Part shown: piece by piece, positions 36,101 to 47,498 of the stretch
Layout of the letters: each line of letters begins with the position of its first letter
Numbering within the stretch: position 1 is the first letter of the stretch
From: Thuidium tamariscinum
Taxonomy: Eukaryota > Streptophyta > Bryopsida > Hypnales > Thuidiaceae
NCBI GenBank assembly: GCA_947034885.2
Contig: OX344755.2
Span: 24,869,052 to 24,933,051, forward strand
DNA length: 64,000 nucleotides
Direction: 5' to 3'
Notes under the pieces: generated by a model
What the model was told of the DNA's origin: nothing
Databases searched by the model: none
Seen by the model: only the letters and a program-made list of their open reading frames with translations
Program-made: the position numbers and the translations under genes

Positions 36101-39100
36101 CCGCCCTCAAAGCCGCTTCGTTGACCTGAAAAAATAACCCACATTGAGATGATCGTACCAGAGAACACGGAGAAATTTTGGTTGAAGAGTGACTACACAT
36201 TCTTAAATATTGTTAACGATAGACCAAAAGAATGGTAAAGATGAAAGCCTTTTCATTCAAGTCCCCTGTGTGAAAAAAGAATCCAAACAGACGATATATG
36301 CCGCTCTCTTTACTGTATTGACCACAGACACAATAATATGAAAGCATCAGCAAAATGATCAAGCCGATATCACTGTACCATCAATGGGCGTGTGGGATCA
36401 CGACTGTCCGAATCGTAGACTTCTCCGTCCCAATCAAGGTTGAGAAATGACAATGACGAAGAAAAGTTTCCGTTAGCAGTTACAGGCGGTGCAGCTGCTG
36501 GAGGAACGCTATGCACATCCATATATGCTGGTTCCCTCCTCTTCAAGCGAATTTCCAAATTATCAAACTGAGCATGCTGATCACAGTCCAGTAAAGAACG
36601 TCAGACACTTGTAAGCAAATACATCAATACAAGAATATTGATGATACTTAAAATATTACTAGAAAATATGATCGCATAGCTTGATGCAAAAAATCAATGA
36701 ATCAATGAAAGCGACCCACGTGTACGTGATGCCGTAGCATGGGCTTCCGAACAGAGGGCACAAAAGTAGCAAAATCAGCTCCCATAGCCCCAGCTAACTG
36801 GCAAATGGTGTCCAGAGCGTCCTTTCGCAACTCATCAATACTCCTGCAGAGACCAAAAATTTGAAAACGACAGAGGGAAAAAAGAAAATTAACGATCTTA
36901 AAAGCCAGAAGGTTTACACACCTCATTGAAACCAGATTCAATGGATTACCATTCCAAAATGAGTGCGTTATCTAGTCAAAAAAATCAGTCCAGGTGTGCA
37001 CCAACATACAGCTCATTAGGAGTACTCGAATGACAACCTCGAAGTGAAAGTATTCAATTACTAACTTCCAAGAACACTGATTCATTAAAATTTTATGTCT
37101 TAAGAAGGAAATACCCGTCAAGAACCCTCGTAAGAGGAAGTAAAATTGCTGATACAAGGCCAGACACCTGCCCAAAAAGAAGCCACATATCCAAATAATT
37201 AATATCTGAAGTACAAGTGCAATTCTAAAATAGATTACGTGACAGTTCAAATCTCTGGCTAAAACATGCTTAAACCCAAAACAAGGTTTGCGGAACAACA
37301 TGATCGCAAACACAATTAGGTCAACATTATTACCTGCACGCAAGGAAGAAGACGACCAAGAGTTTTGATCGCTGCACGACGGATGTCAAGAGGAGCATTT
37401 GAGACATCTGGTCTAAATAAACGTACAAGAGCTGGGAGTAGCAAGTACATATGCTCATCGACACTTCCTGAGTTCATCCACCACACCTTGTATCAGTACT
37501 AACAATCACACCCACTCAAGCACTACAAGACAGCCAGAAAGATGTAACATGAAACATGACTACATAAAAACAAAAGCTAGGCACTGTCTAGAACGCACCT
37601 CCAAGAACCTCAAAAGTATGCAAAACGGGGGGTACTTTCTTGTAGTCACTAGTGCGTTCAGCGTCCGTGAGCACAGCAACACATCGAGGTAAAAATTCCG
37701 GCAAGTAGACCCGAAATTCATCGTTCAAGGCTAAACTAAGCTTCTCCACCAGGTTCAACACCTACACCAGGACAAATTAATTGTGAATCATGAGGCATAA
37801 AAATCCTAATAAACCAACAAGCAATTATGGGTTCAAATATAACACAAGAAACATATGCGCGACATGCACATGAACATGGTTGAACCATAACAATAGAGAG
37901 AAGTACATTAGCAAAAAGCAGTACACAAGCAGCTCAGAATAATTGGGGAGAAAAGGGGCAGAAACTCAAAGATCCGATACTGACCGGTGAAGTGTTGCGT
38001 GCATTCACATTCGCTTGTGAGCTTGAATGGCCCGCTTTCAATGAAAGAGGGAGCATTAATGGATCCCAATACTCGTACACAAGCTTGAGGATTTCATCAA
38101 GATATTTGCGAATATGCTACAGACAAATGACGGGAAAATGGCAGGGTTATGACACTTGAAGAAACTACTTAAGCAGATCGCAAACCGCTTCCAAATCAAA
38201 CAATCATCGTGTAAGCCGGTCACTAACTCCGTCTAATCGTTTCATTTCGTCGCAATACAGCCCAAGCATTCGTGGTCCTAATTGATACGGAGTATTACCA
38301 AAACTACAGAAGAAAAAAGTACTTCAGCTCCATAACTTGGGGTGCAGGAGAGGATTCTCACCTGACGAACAATGCTGACTAAGGAACCAAGTTGCCAAAA
38401 ACTAAATTCTCGAAGACCATCTTCGCAATTGCGGATAGTACAAACAAGCTCAGGAAGAACCTGAAACAAGGCGCTCTTGGATATCAGCACACCCTCATAA
38501 AAGAAGCGACTTCACTTCCAACAAAAACAAAGAAATAGGAAAAGAAGGGAAAGAGGTGATAGTGTTAATAGAGTGGAGGTGACAAACCTTGGGTAGGTAG
38601 GTAACACAGCTCAGTCCCATCGACTGCCACAAAAAAATAGATATATGCTGTTAGACTAGGAAAGTAAAGACACTAATTTTCCGACAATAACAAATGAAAC
38701 TATGTGCCTATTATCCAATGCTTTAGCTAAAAGCCAACCAAGGGTAGACAGAAACTGTAAAGGGAGGGGCGAAACCGTTTCCAAGGAAAAGAAAGGAATT
38801 ACAAACCGATAAAGCCAGAATAAGAGCGATGAAAAGATACCTTCAATATGTACATTAAGGACCCTACAACCCTGTGATGATAACTAGACAAAGTGGGGTC
38901 TTTAAGAACGCGCATGAGCGCTTTGATGGCAACCTGAAAAATCATATAATCTTTGTAAGCGGAAATCCATGGAAATACTCGCAAAACAAACATGAGAGAG
39001 GAACTGGCATGAAAGAACTAAGTTAAGAGAAAAAGCTTAGAAGACTTTGGTACCATTCACATCAATTGAGAAAGCGGAAGACGTGTACCGTAGGAAAGAA

Positions 39101-42100
39101 TTCGTCATTAGCAGTCAGAAATCCTCCAGATGACAAAAACTCACTAGGGACCTCCTCAAGGGATCGAGCATTATGAGGTCCACTTTCAGCCCCCCCAATC
39201 CGAGAAACTTCACCATGTGCTCCTTGGAGCAAGGACTGTTGATTTTGTTTGTGTATATGAGGATCTAGAGCACCCACTATTCCTAATACTTTGAGCACTT
39301 CCCTGCGAGTCGACTCTGAAATATCACTGTTGAGCAATCTCAGAAGTAGCCCTAGCAACACTGGAAATTCGGTATATGGTTTCACAACATACCTGCGAAG
39401 CAAAATTCAACAATTAATCCCTTGGGTCACTATTTCTCCAATCTGATTCTTAAAAAATAGTAGGTACACAACAATCCAAAACCCATTGCCTGAATCAGTT
39501 CACATTCTTGAACAACGTTGCTACTCTAGTGCATTCTACTTCAAAATCTCTTCCCTAATTTACAAGTCTTCTTCCCCACTCACGAGGAAGGACAGGCAAC
39601 AGGTTAAAATCATCCTTCGAAAAATTTGAAGATGTTTTGTCAGAGAGCACTAGACATATAATATTTCAAGACGAACTTGATTAAGGTAACCAGCAGAAAC
39701 CCGAATCATCAGCATCTCAGTATATCTATTGCATAAAAAAACGTGAGCACTTGATTGCCGACACTGATTATGTGTCATGCAAATTTCCAACCCATCACTC
39801 CTATAATTTGTATCGTCTCAACAAATGATGCCCCAGCTCACCCTGTGCTTTCAACAACTTTGCCCAAGGTAGCCACTGCAACTTCACGCTTGCTGATTGA
39901 AGCACCATCAACCAGCGCATCCACAATAGGGAGCATCAATTCCGACATTTTTGGTATCAACGTGCAGCCACCCTGATCGTTCAACCACAACAGGCGGTTT
40001 AAACACTAAGAAGTGTGAGACATTCGAAGAGAGTATGAGAACCGCCAATGAGCATAGCACATAAATCGTGATGCTTAATATTCCAGATTCCAAACACATT
40101 TGAAATCAGCAAGTTAGAAGTACACAATGAGAAAATAACAGCTGAAGCGGCCTGCCGAAAGTCTTATGGAATATGACCACGTACCACTCTTGCAAGCTCA
40201 CCAACAGTGGCAAGCACCCCAGCAATAACACCATTATTTCCAGTTCCAACAGAACCTTCCTGCAACTTCTTTAACAAAGTCTGCAAACCACATGGATAGT
40301 AAAGAATCACGTGAAAAAGAATCTAATTAGAATTAAATCCATTGCATCGCATAAAAAACAAATCAAGGAAATTTCAAGTATCGATTGTGGAAATTGCAAA
40401 ACTGCTTGATAAATAGATAGATATCAAATATAAACAACTAGGATCTAGAAGTGGCACAGATCCTAACTTCCAAATACATTTTAACTAAAAAATAGCTGGC
40501 GATAATTACAGTCGGCCCTCTTGTTCCATAGTCTTTCACCAACTTCAAAAGTAAGAAACAATAATATCAAACCACAGAAACTCACGTTCAAAACTGGAAC
40601 AATGTAGGGGCCCATGAGTCGTTCGCAGGCTTTGATTAAGCAGCCCAGAAGTTTAGCGCTTTCCTCTCTACTCTTGCTGTCAGCACTGCAAATCAAATTC
40701 AAGACACAATGTTAAGAAAATACCAATTCTCAGCCTTGAACAGTTCAAGAAAGGGAGCATCCGTAAGATACATTGACACATGTAGCACCAAACACGTTTA
40801 CATCATCCAGGCAGTAATATTTTGAGTCATGTGATCACCTATATTGTAGGTCCGTCAAAAGCTGTAGAAGATGCCGACGCAGTGCTGGAAGGACATATGC
40901 TGGATTGTGGTCAGCTAATCTGCCAGCCATGGTAATTGCAAGCTCCCTCACTTCGTAGGCCTTCAACAAACACGAAAAGAAAACCAGAACCAAAATCCAC
41001 AATCAGCAATATATCACATTGTTCTGTTTCATTAATTTAAAATCTGCATCAAATGAGTAAAATCCCAAACTAACACCACGCTGTGCATTCACCAGAAAAA
41101 AAATGATTACTGCTTGAATTAGCACAACAGAAAAAGAGCTTGACAATCACCCATACAGGCTCAATACATACAACCCTAGCACCAGCTAATCTACGACTAA
41201 TCCTAAAACTAAAATAAAAATAATTTGCAAACCGGATTTCTTTAAAATACCAGATCGACTACTTCCAGTCTAAATATCAATAATCAAAACCGTCTTTAAG
41301 CACAAAAAACAGCAGTTATGGACCCCACAGCTAGAACAAGAGCCGGAAGATCAAACCTCATCTGTAAGGGCTATAAAAATTGCCCGAAGACTGTCTGCCT
41401 GAGCAAGAAACTCGTCAAAACTATGATTTTCTTGTAGAGATACAAATATTGCCTTTCTTACACCCACGTCAGGATCTGCCACAGCCGCTACTAAAAGCTT
41501 CTCGAGGATCTGGAGAGGATGAAAATACAGAAATAGAGTTAGCTGAGCTCCTGCAAACTATGGTCATATATGCGCCACAGTGCTTGCTGTTTGAGAAATG
41601 AAAAGGCAAATCGTAGATTTACAACGACTGAAGGCACCTACTTCTTCAATAAGAAGACGTCGGCGACGTAATCCAACACCGGTGGTTCGACCGCTGCGAG
41701 TATTTACAACAAGTGGCGTAGTGGCAGCAAGTTCAACAATAAGGGTGGAATGTTCCACAAGATGACAACAGCACACAGCAGCCTCTCTCCTGGTGACTGC
41801 ATCGTCATCTTCCAAGTACACAACCACTGCCTCTCTTGCAAATTCCAAAAGTTCGTGCCCCTGCCCGCAAACGCACCCATCCCCGAGTTAGTCCTACAAA
41901 GACATCGGAAAACCGAAATACAAATTCTAAGTGCACCAGGTGACTTCAGAATATGTCTACAATATGGAGTTGCGGTAATCAAGACCACAGCGGGGAGACC
42001 ATTCACGAGATATATCAGCCTAAAAATCTTAGACTAAGTGATCGTTCCTCAAACAAAATGAAAGGAATGTCAAAATGAATGTATCTGGCTAGTCACTGAA

Positions 42101-45100
42101 AAACTCTGGTTGAGCTGGTTAAAAGTAGACTTCCGCTAACGGAAGAGATTAAATGTACCTGGAGATCAAAGGTGGTTAGAGTATGTAGTGCAAGTTGCGT
42201 CAAGGCAGGTCCCGTAACCTCCATAGTGGAAGGTGTAGATGGACTCCTCAATGGCCGCATAGGGGTAACTCCTCGAGTTGTCCGATACGGAGTTTTGGCA
42301 ACAACAAATGAAATCGAGTCGAGAAGCCTTTCTTGAATCTCCGGCAACAAAGGGCTTATACTGATTTCAACACCAGGCACGCACCCCCGCGGGTTAAGAT
42401 TGTATATGAAGGACTTTCTGATGTAACTTGCACGAGTGCAAACAGTGAAATGTGCCAAACGTTATGTGATTCTCCTGATAAAATGTACCTTGCTAGACCG
42501 GACGACGTAAAGAAGAATAAGCATGTACCTGAAAGCTATCTGCTTCAAAGCAGTCACGAGAGTTGGAGTAAGACCCAAAGCAAACATGGAATCAAGTACA
42601 CTGCGCACATGTGGCTCCATTTCTGGTCCAATGGCCTCTGCAAGAGCACCAACGCATGCTACTGCCTCTAATGAAGGTCGTCCACGCCGAGGGCTTATCT
42701 ACAAATGAGGAGATCGTGTACATCGTAGTCAGAAGTGAAGGAATAAACACAAATAGCAGTTAAACAGCCCCATAAGACGGAGTGCGTCACTATGAGCACT
42801 TGAACTATTCCAAGAACGACGAGCGGGATGTTATTGATAATGCACGCATTGTCCTACAGCCCCAACCTGACAACAGGAACCAAAATTGCAAGAAAGGGAT
42901 AGCATTGTGGCATCCGCACCGCGTCTTTTAGAATGCTCATGATGGCGGAGAGGTATTTTGTCAGCTCCTTGCCAACGGCATTGGCCATTTCAGAAAGTGC
43001 GTGGAACCCACTTTCACGCTCATCAGCTTTCCGCATAACATTCAACAAGTGATCCATGCAACTCTGTACTAAATCCACAGAAAAACATCGTTACAAGACG
43101 AGAGAGTTAAACAAGAAAACCAAAGTTTGAATACATCATAATAAAGTTCTCAATTATTAGACATCGGCACAGGAACCTACAAATCCTGCACCGAGCCTCA
43201 CAAACGCAATGTAGAGGCCCCATGACCCTGGCAAGGCTGACTATGATGTCGAATCTCACCTGAAGATAAGATGACACAAACCGGTCACGCAGAAAGTGGG
43301 CTATCCTTGGTAGCAATGCAGTGATACTCTGTCGCACTAACGGATTGCGATGTTCGCGGTAATCGAATACGAATTTGTCGACCTCTTTGTAGCGGGACGT
43401 CATAAACTCTACGCTATTCCTGAAATTTCATGCCACACAAGTTGAAGAAAACACATAATTGACCCTTCAGCTCTACCTATCGAAGCAAAATGAAAATAGA
43501 GTTGACTCTATTTGCATACTTACCGTAACAATTCCCCCACTGCAAGCAAGGAACCATGAATACTCTCCACTGTAGCATTCGGGCCAAGGCCTTCTTGTGT
43601 TCTTTCGAACATGCGATAATGCCTGCCAATCATTCACAATCAATTTCATAATCGTGATCCGTGCCGATAGATTAGACAGTTTCCGGACAAAAGAAAATAA
43701 ACATGCTTACTACATGATAGGTGCACGGAAAGTGCAGTAGAAAACACCAAAACAAACTGAACACATAACCAAGGAGCTATACCAGCTAGCAGAAGACATC
43801 AATGACAAAAAAATCTCAGCTCACCACTGAACGCGCCATCGAGTCTCTCGCTTTTCAATGACGCAAAGACAAGCCCTCAAGGCCTTAACAGCACGCTCTC
43901 GAACTTGCAGCTTTGGATCCCTTAATGCAAACCAAACAGCCTCTATGAACTCTGAGACATGCACGTTGAACACCGTCGGAGCATTCTCTGCCATTTCCTG
44001 CGTGGACGTCAAGGATGAGATGGAGGTCAAAGATGACATGGCCCTCTCAACAACATTGCCTGATGGCCCTATTCAACCCTGTTCACCCACATGTTTTCTA
44101 CATATCCGTGAAAATGCCCCATGCATAAAATTATGACTTTATGAGAATGCTTGTGATGGGAGACATTACATTACAGGTATTTCTTATAATCCTTCCCAAA
44201 TCGTCCTACAAACCAATCATAAAAGGTACACTAGACCGGGAGCACCACAAGAGGGTACGGCACACTTGCAGACTCTCAGACCAGCACAAACAAAAATCTA
44301 ATTCAAAACCTCTCCTCATTTAACACAAATCACCATCTTATTTACGAGATAGTGCAAATAATTCTATCGCCACACTCAAACAAACAGCTACAAATCAACA
44401 GGGGTTCCAAAAGATATCCAGGTCTGAAAGTTACAAAAAAGTTGAGAGTATATAAGAGAAATTATCACTTACCTTCAATATTAGAACGGCAGCAAGCCGA
44501 TGATTCTCCACACGATCACCTCCCAGCCACTCCAAGGATTTCTTAACCTGAAAAAACAAGGCATGAAATCCTTGTCTCAAAGGCAATCAATCCTGCAGCA
44601 AGATCACTTCATGCAGTTCTGTCGTTGCAGGTTTCAAATGGAGACATCAACAGAGGAGCATAACACATAAGAATTCTTTTAATTCATGCCATGCACACGA
44701 TAATGAGCCATTTGCACTCCAATAAGAATGGCGAATAGGGTTGGAGTTGAGAAGGGAGACGAGGCTGATTCAAAGGTGGCACAATTACGATTCCGTAATT
44801 GCATAAATTGGATTCCTACGCTGAAACGGGCGATAATTCTAATAATAATGTCGTGATTGACGAGTATGATTTGCTTCAATCAGCATGCTGTTCTAGAGCA
44901 GAATAATTAGGTGCTTTGCTTCAAGCTCAAAGTTTATCTGATAGCAAGGACTACAGCTGAACCGGCTTCAAAACAGGAGCCCAAGAACCTTCGAGGCAAC
45001 CTTCAAGTGGACGTCAACCACGGCAATTCCCATCAACAACTAGCGCCAAAAGAAATAGGGTTTACCGTAATGAGAGCTAAAAGAAACTTAGAGCTAATTA

Positions 45101-46157
45101 GAACCCTAGAATGGCTTCATTAACTAACACGCAAAACGTCGAACGAAAACCTGCACATCAAAGTCTGCCCGAAAGTAGGCGTGGGATGCAGTAGACGAAA
45201 AGTTCAACAGAAGAACAAGAGACACTGGCGTAATAACCAGAAAAAAACGATACTGCTAAGCCATCCAAGAGTCGACCCCGAAAGAGATCGATGCACCCGA
45301 GAACCGTCAATGCATCACCCTACTCGCTAACAATACGCTCTTCCAGAAATATTGGACATGCCTGAGTGATATGAAATAGGGAGAATAGGTTTTCTCAAAG
45401 ACATTCGTAAAACCCGTAATGCAGGGACCCTAGCTCCATCAGTGATTTCAGCTCTCAGTCATTCTCCAGATACGAATCGGAAAGCCAGGTTCCAAGAAAT
45501 AAGAGTAGCTGAAGTGTCCCAACCCTGGAAATGCGAATTCGGGGCCAAAATTTTACCTGGTATTCGACGACATCAGCAGTGAGGGCACCGCCAGTCGCCG
45601 CGAGGTGCCCGAGTGCCCGACTGGCAGTAATCAAAACCTCACTATCCTTCTTGTGCTCGAAAATGCTGCGCAAGTCTACAGCGAATTTCGCAATTTTCGT
45701 GGCAATTTCACCGAGCTGAACGTCGATGAGTTCGTCAATGGCCCGCACAGCTGCCAAGTTGTCTCTCACATCACTACTTTCCGCGAGCGCGTGAATATTC
45801 TCATACAAACTATCCATGAACCGCGTGAACGACTCCCCGCCCAGGTCGCGCGCCTCCTCTTCCACATGCTTGGCTAAATTCTGGGAAGATCCTTCCTGCA
45901 AACCGAAAGCCACCTCAAACGCCAGAATCCACAGCAAAAATCCAGCAAGCACCCATCCCCAGCGATCCGTCCCGTAGAAACCCTGTCGAGCGCCTTTGGC
46001 GTCCTCGTGCACTAGAATTGTGCGAACGAAAGCTTACCAGCAAGCGGCGAAGCGAGTCGGGCACCCGCTGCGACGACGCCATCCCCGCCGCCCCTGCGGC
46101 CATTGCTTGATTGATGCTTCGGAGAGGGCCAACCGCCTCTCTCCCCTGCCTGAGCAT
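26714..46157 (-). CDS. TOR: TOR serine/threonine protein kinase (target of rapamycin), 54 coding exons
   Basis: This is the phosphatidylinositol-kinase-related Ser/Thr kinase at the core of the TOR complex, which with RAPTOR and LST8 couples nutrients and energy to translation and growth. The spliced frame is 7,596 nt, coding for 2,531 residues, close to the roughly 2,480 of Arabidopsis TOR. It contains HEAT repeats, FAT, FRB, kinase and FATC in the family order; exon coordinates are given with each domain entry. The start at 46157 is the first in-frame ATG after an in-frame TAG at 46343-46341. The stop TAG is at 26716-26714. All 53 introns are GT-AG and every exon length fits the running phase. 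Exon 18 is only 36 nt and the last coding segment only 19 nt. Identity is read from extended similarity to plant TOR recalled from memory. I am very sure of the gene, and less sure of the exact N-terminal start and one or two junctions. Confidence 0.97.
27454..29785 (-). other. TOR: TOR exons 45-52: kinase catalytic domain (about residues 2095-2446)
   Basis: Exons: 29785-29719, 29424-29264, 29110-28937, 28769-28641, 28467-28384, 28197-28136, 27969-27897, 27759-27454. The N-lobe carries [11 protein letters not shown] and then [17 protein letters not shown], with the ATP-binding lysine. The C-lobe carries [12 protein letters not shown], with catalytic Asp2308 and Asn2313, and HIDFGDCFE, with the metal-binding Asp2327. 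The activation segment and following helix ([20 protein letters not shown]) are almost unchanged from Arabidopsis. Exon 52 ends in a variable insert (residues about 2405-2440) rich in Pro, Gly and Asn, where plant TOR proteins also diverge. All residues needed for phosphotransfer are present, so the enzyme should be active. Confidence 0.96.
29957..30429 (-). other. TOR: TOR exons 43-44: FRB domain (residues 1978-2094)
   Basis: This is the four-helix FKBP12-rapamycin binding domain, which also gates substrate access. The exons are 30429-30154 and 30031-29957. The helix-1 signature [20 protein letters not shown] is present without gaps, followed by [13 protein letters not shown]. Exon 44 opens with [12 protein letters not shown]. 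The residues that contact rapamycin in human mTOR (Leu2031, Ser2035, Tyr2038, Phe2039, Thr2098, Trp2101, Tyr2105, Phe2108) all have identical counterparts. The intron at 30153-30032 falls between the Thr and the Trp of the last helix. From sequence alone the domain should be able to bind an FKBP12-rapamycin complex; whether the drug acts in the organism depends on its FKBP12. Confidence 0.95.
30734..35721 (-). other. TOR: TOR exons 27-42: FAT domain (about residues 1265-1977)
   Basis: The FAT domain is a TPR-like helical belt that wraps around the kinase domain. Exons: 35721-35569, 35236-35165, 35050-34886, 34732-34671, 34488-34388, 34151-34042, 33833-33639, 33535-33419, 33059-32991, 32827-32729, 32600-32460, 32283-32149, 32041-31858, 31682-31468, 31304-31098, 30847-30734. 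Strong landmarks are [16 protein letters not shown] (exon 27), [11 protein letters not shown] (exon 28), [12 protein letters not shown]-type sequence in exon 29, [20 protein letters not shown] (exon 35) and [14 protein letters not shown] (exon 37). Exons 33, 34 and 39 carry variable linkers between conserved helices, as in other plant TOR proteins. Exon 33 is ended at 33639 because the GTAAGC there is in phase 0 and matches the phase-0 start of exon 34. Confidence 0.94.
43998..44472 (-). other. TOR intron 3 (475 bp)
   Basis: It lies between exon 3 (ending TTGAAG|GTAAGT) and exon 4 (CGCAG|GAAATG). I see no gene, repeat or RNA structure in it. Confidence 0.75.
44548..45556 (-). other. TOR intron 2 (1,009 bp)
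   Basis: This is the longest TOR intron, between the second exon (ending CAG|GTAAAA) and exon 3 (AG|GTTAAG). It has higher GC content than the intergenic DNA and no repeat or coding signal that I can see. A long intron close to the 5' end of a plant housekeeping gene often carries expression enhancers, but nothing specific is visible. Confidence 0.7.
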
Positions 46158-46450
46158 CTCTTTTGGTCCCGCCGGCTGGGCCCTCACACGAGCAGCGCCT
46201 TGCGCGCCATCGCCATAGCCACCATCGCTCCTGGCTGCCCTGTCGCGGCTGAACTCCCACACAACAGCTACCCCGCCCACCCCGAGCGGCGCCCTATCAC
46301 CGCTCCCACCTCCGCGGTCTTCGGCGCCTAAGGTCGGGCACTACAGTAGCACGCCCGCCCGTGCTCGACACGGGACTAGGGGAACGCCACGTTCCCGCAC
46401 CATGGCGACAAGGTCTTCAAGGCCGGGGCCTCACCAAGCAACTGCAAATT
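46158..46450 (-). promoter_or_regulatory. GC-rich 5' end and presumed promoter region of TOR
   Basis: The sequence changes here from CpG-rich (46000-46450) to strongly AT-rich further upstream, as expected for the 5' end of a housekeeping gene. No convincing TATA box is visible. Stops in the TOR frame (TAG at 46343-46341) show that the protein does not extend past this region. Promoter position is inferred from composition only. Confidence 0.4.
46184..46225 (-). promoter_or_regulatory. Candidate upstream ORF in the TOR leader (13 codons)
   Basis: An ATG at 46225-46223 opens a frame of 13 codons ending with TGA at 46186-46184, in a different frame from TOR. It ends 26 nt before the TOR ATG. 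Two further ATGs (46216 and 46210) lie in the same small frame. If transcription starts upstream of 46225, ribosomes would meet this ORF before TOR and would have to leak past it or reinitiate. The transcription start is unknown, so its inclusion in the mRNA is an inference. Confidence 0.45.
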
Positions 46451-47205
46451 TCTCAAACCAGTGCCACCAGTGTGTTTTAGAAGCGATGTATAATAAAATG
46501 TTGTTGAGGGAATGTGCGGCAATCAATTCTCATATTTTCAGGGAAAAAAATTGTTCACTTGCTACAAATTTTAGGGACGATATCACTCTATTATGGATGA
46601 GCTTATGTACTTCATATACTTTGGGATGAATACACGTATTTTCATTCACGTTTTTTATGTTTCATCCTTGTCAATGGATGTAAATAACTTCACCATTCCA
46701 TTGGAGTCTACTTTTCATGTTGTCCAAAATTAATGGAAAAAAAATGTAAGGCATCCTACTCCTACACTAGGCACTTCATATCTATAGTTTATACTTCAAA
46801 TCTTGAAGCATATTCCCTATATTTCATAATGATCTCAATGTTGATCTTAATTGTGTGTCCCAAGATGATCTTCATGTTGCACTTGTAGTATTGTGACTAG
46901 CAAATTGTTCAAATTTGGCTTTAGGACCATCAAAACAACTCTAAGCAATGCTTAATTCCCTTCCATTTATAAAAATTATCAGTCTATAGACAAATGAAAT
47001 AATTGGAGAGGTTTATCAACATTGTTTGTTTATATTTTTGGAATCTCTCTGAGTATTTTCCAATTGAAGGAGATGAAGCTTTGGAAGGCCCAAAAAAAGG
47101 CCATACATGGTATTTGGCCCATACTAAATGCATATAAAATGACAACTTCACACTTAATAATTAAATGCTCACTAGTGCTAATTGAAAATGCCCAAAAAAA
47201 TCTAC
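46451..47205. other. AT-rich spacer upstream of TOR
   Basis: No gene, RNA or strong repeat seen. Confidence 0.5.
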
Positions 47206-47498
47206 CATTAGGGGGGATTTGAGGCAAGGGAGGGTTGTTTCAAGCGTGTTCCCTTGACTGTCTCCGAAATAGATAAAAATTGTCAAACTATTGTCAGGTA
47301 GAAATTACCTAAAAAAAAAAAAATTTAATTTTTTTTAAATTTGGGTCTTGAATTATGAAAAAAATTCCCAAAAAAAATTTCAAAAAAAAATGACATGGCC
47401 GGGTCTTGGCCATGTCACATTCCTACTACTATGTAGTTCTCACGTTCCCCACTGTTTGGAAACTCACTATCTTATTTTGGCCTCAATCTCCCCTAATG
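47206..47498. mobile_element. MITE, CATTAG-end family, copy 4 (293 bp)
   Basis: The left end is CATTAGGGGGGATTTGAGGC and the complement of the right end is CATTAGGGGAGATTGAGGCC. It is inverted relative to copies 1 and 2 (GTTCCC... near the left, GTTTGGAAACTC near the right). It holds a short inner palindrome, TGACATGGCCGGGTCTTGGCCATGTCA in pieces, at 47389-47416. Confidence 0.72.

Larger units (their letters stand above)
35973..46157 (-). other. TOR: TOR exons 1-26: N-terminal HEAT-repeat region (residues 1 to about 1264)
   Basis: This half is an alpha-helical solenoid that in the family binds RAPTOR and LST8-containing assemblies. Exons (high to low): 46157-46038, 45895-45557, 44547-44473, 43997-43825, 43622-43524, 43419-43260, 43063-42920, 42698-42529, 42360-42159, 41860-41642, 41509-41357, 40960-40839, 40685-40586, 40280-40185, 39972-39842, 39392-39089, 38933-38841, 38623-38588, 38460-38362, 38116-37985, 37761-37599, 37467-37334, 37167-37115, 36843-36720, 36576-36379, 36125-35973. 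Landmarks are [12 protein letters not shown] (exon 4), [14 protein letters not shown] (exon 6) and [19 protein letters not shown] (exon 16). The N-terminus before the first helix is shorter and Gly/Ala-rich compared with Arabidopsis. Exon 25 has a divergent Pro/Ser-rich linker. An ORF-like stretch at 36918-36985 was left out because joining exon 23 to 36843 keeps both the frame and the family alignment. Confidence 0.94.

Noticed and set aside
36915-36988. A possible extra TOR exon ([17 protein letters not shown]) between exons 23 and 24
   Set aside because: Joining exon 23 (ends 37115, phase 2) to this piece gives an immediate stop, while joining directly to 36843 restores [11 protein letters not shown], which aligns with plant TOR.
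46158-46280. N-terminal extension of TOR using a GTG at 46280
   Set aside because: The frame is open up to a TAG at 46343, but the first ATG in it is at 46157, and a GTG start is unlikely in a plant nuclear gene.
45531-46331. Plus-strand frames opposite TOR exons 1-2
   Set aside because: They are shadows of the GC-rich TOR coding strand, with no splice logic or similarity of their own.
46402-46629. Plus-strand frame starting divergently from the TOR promoter
   Set aside because: A possible bidirectional transcript was considered, but the frame turns AT-rich at once and has no splice site or motif to support it.
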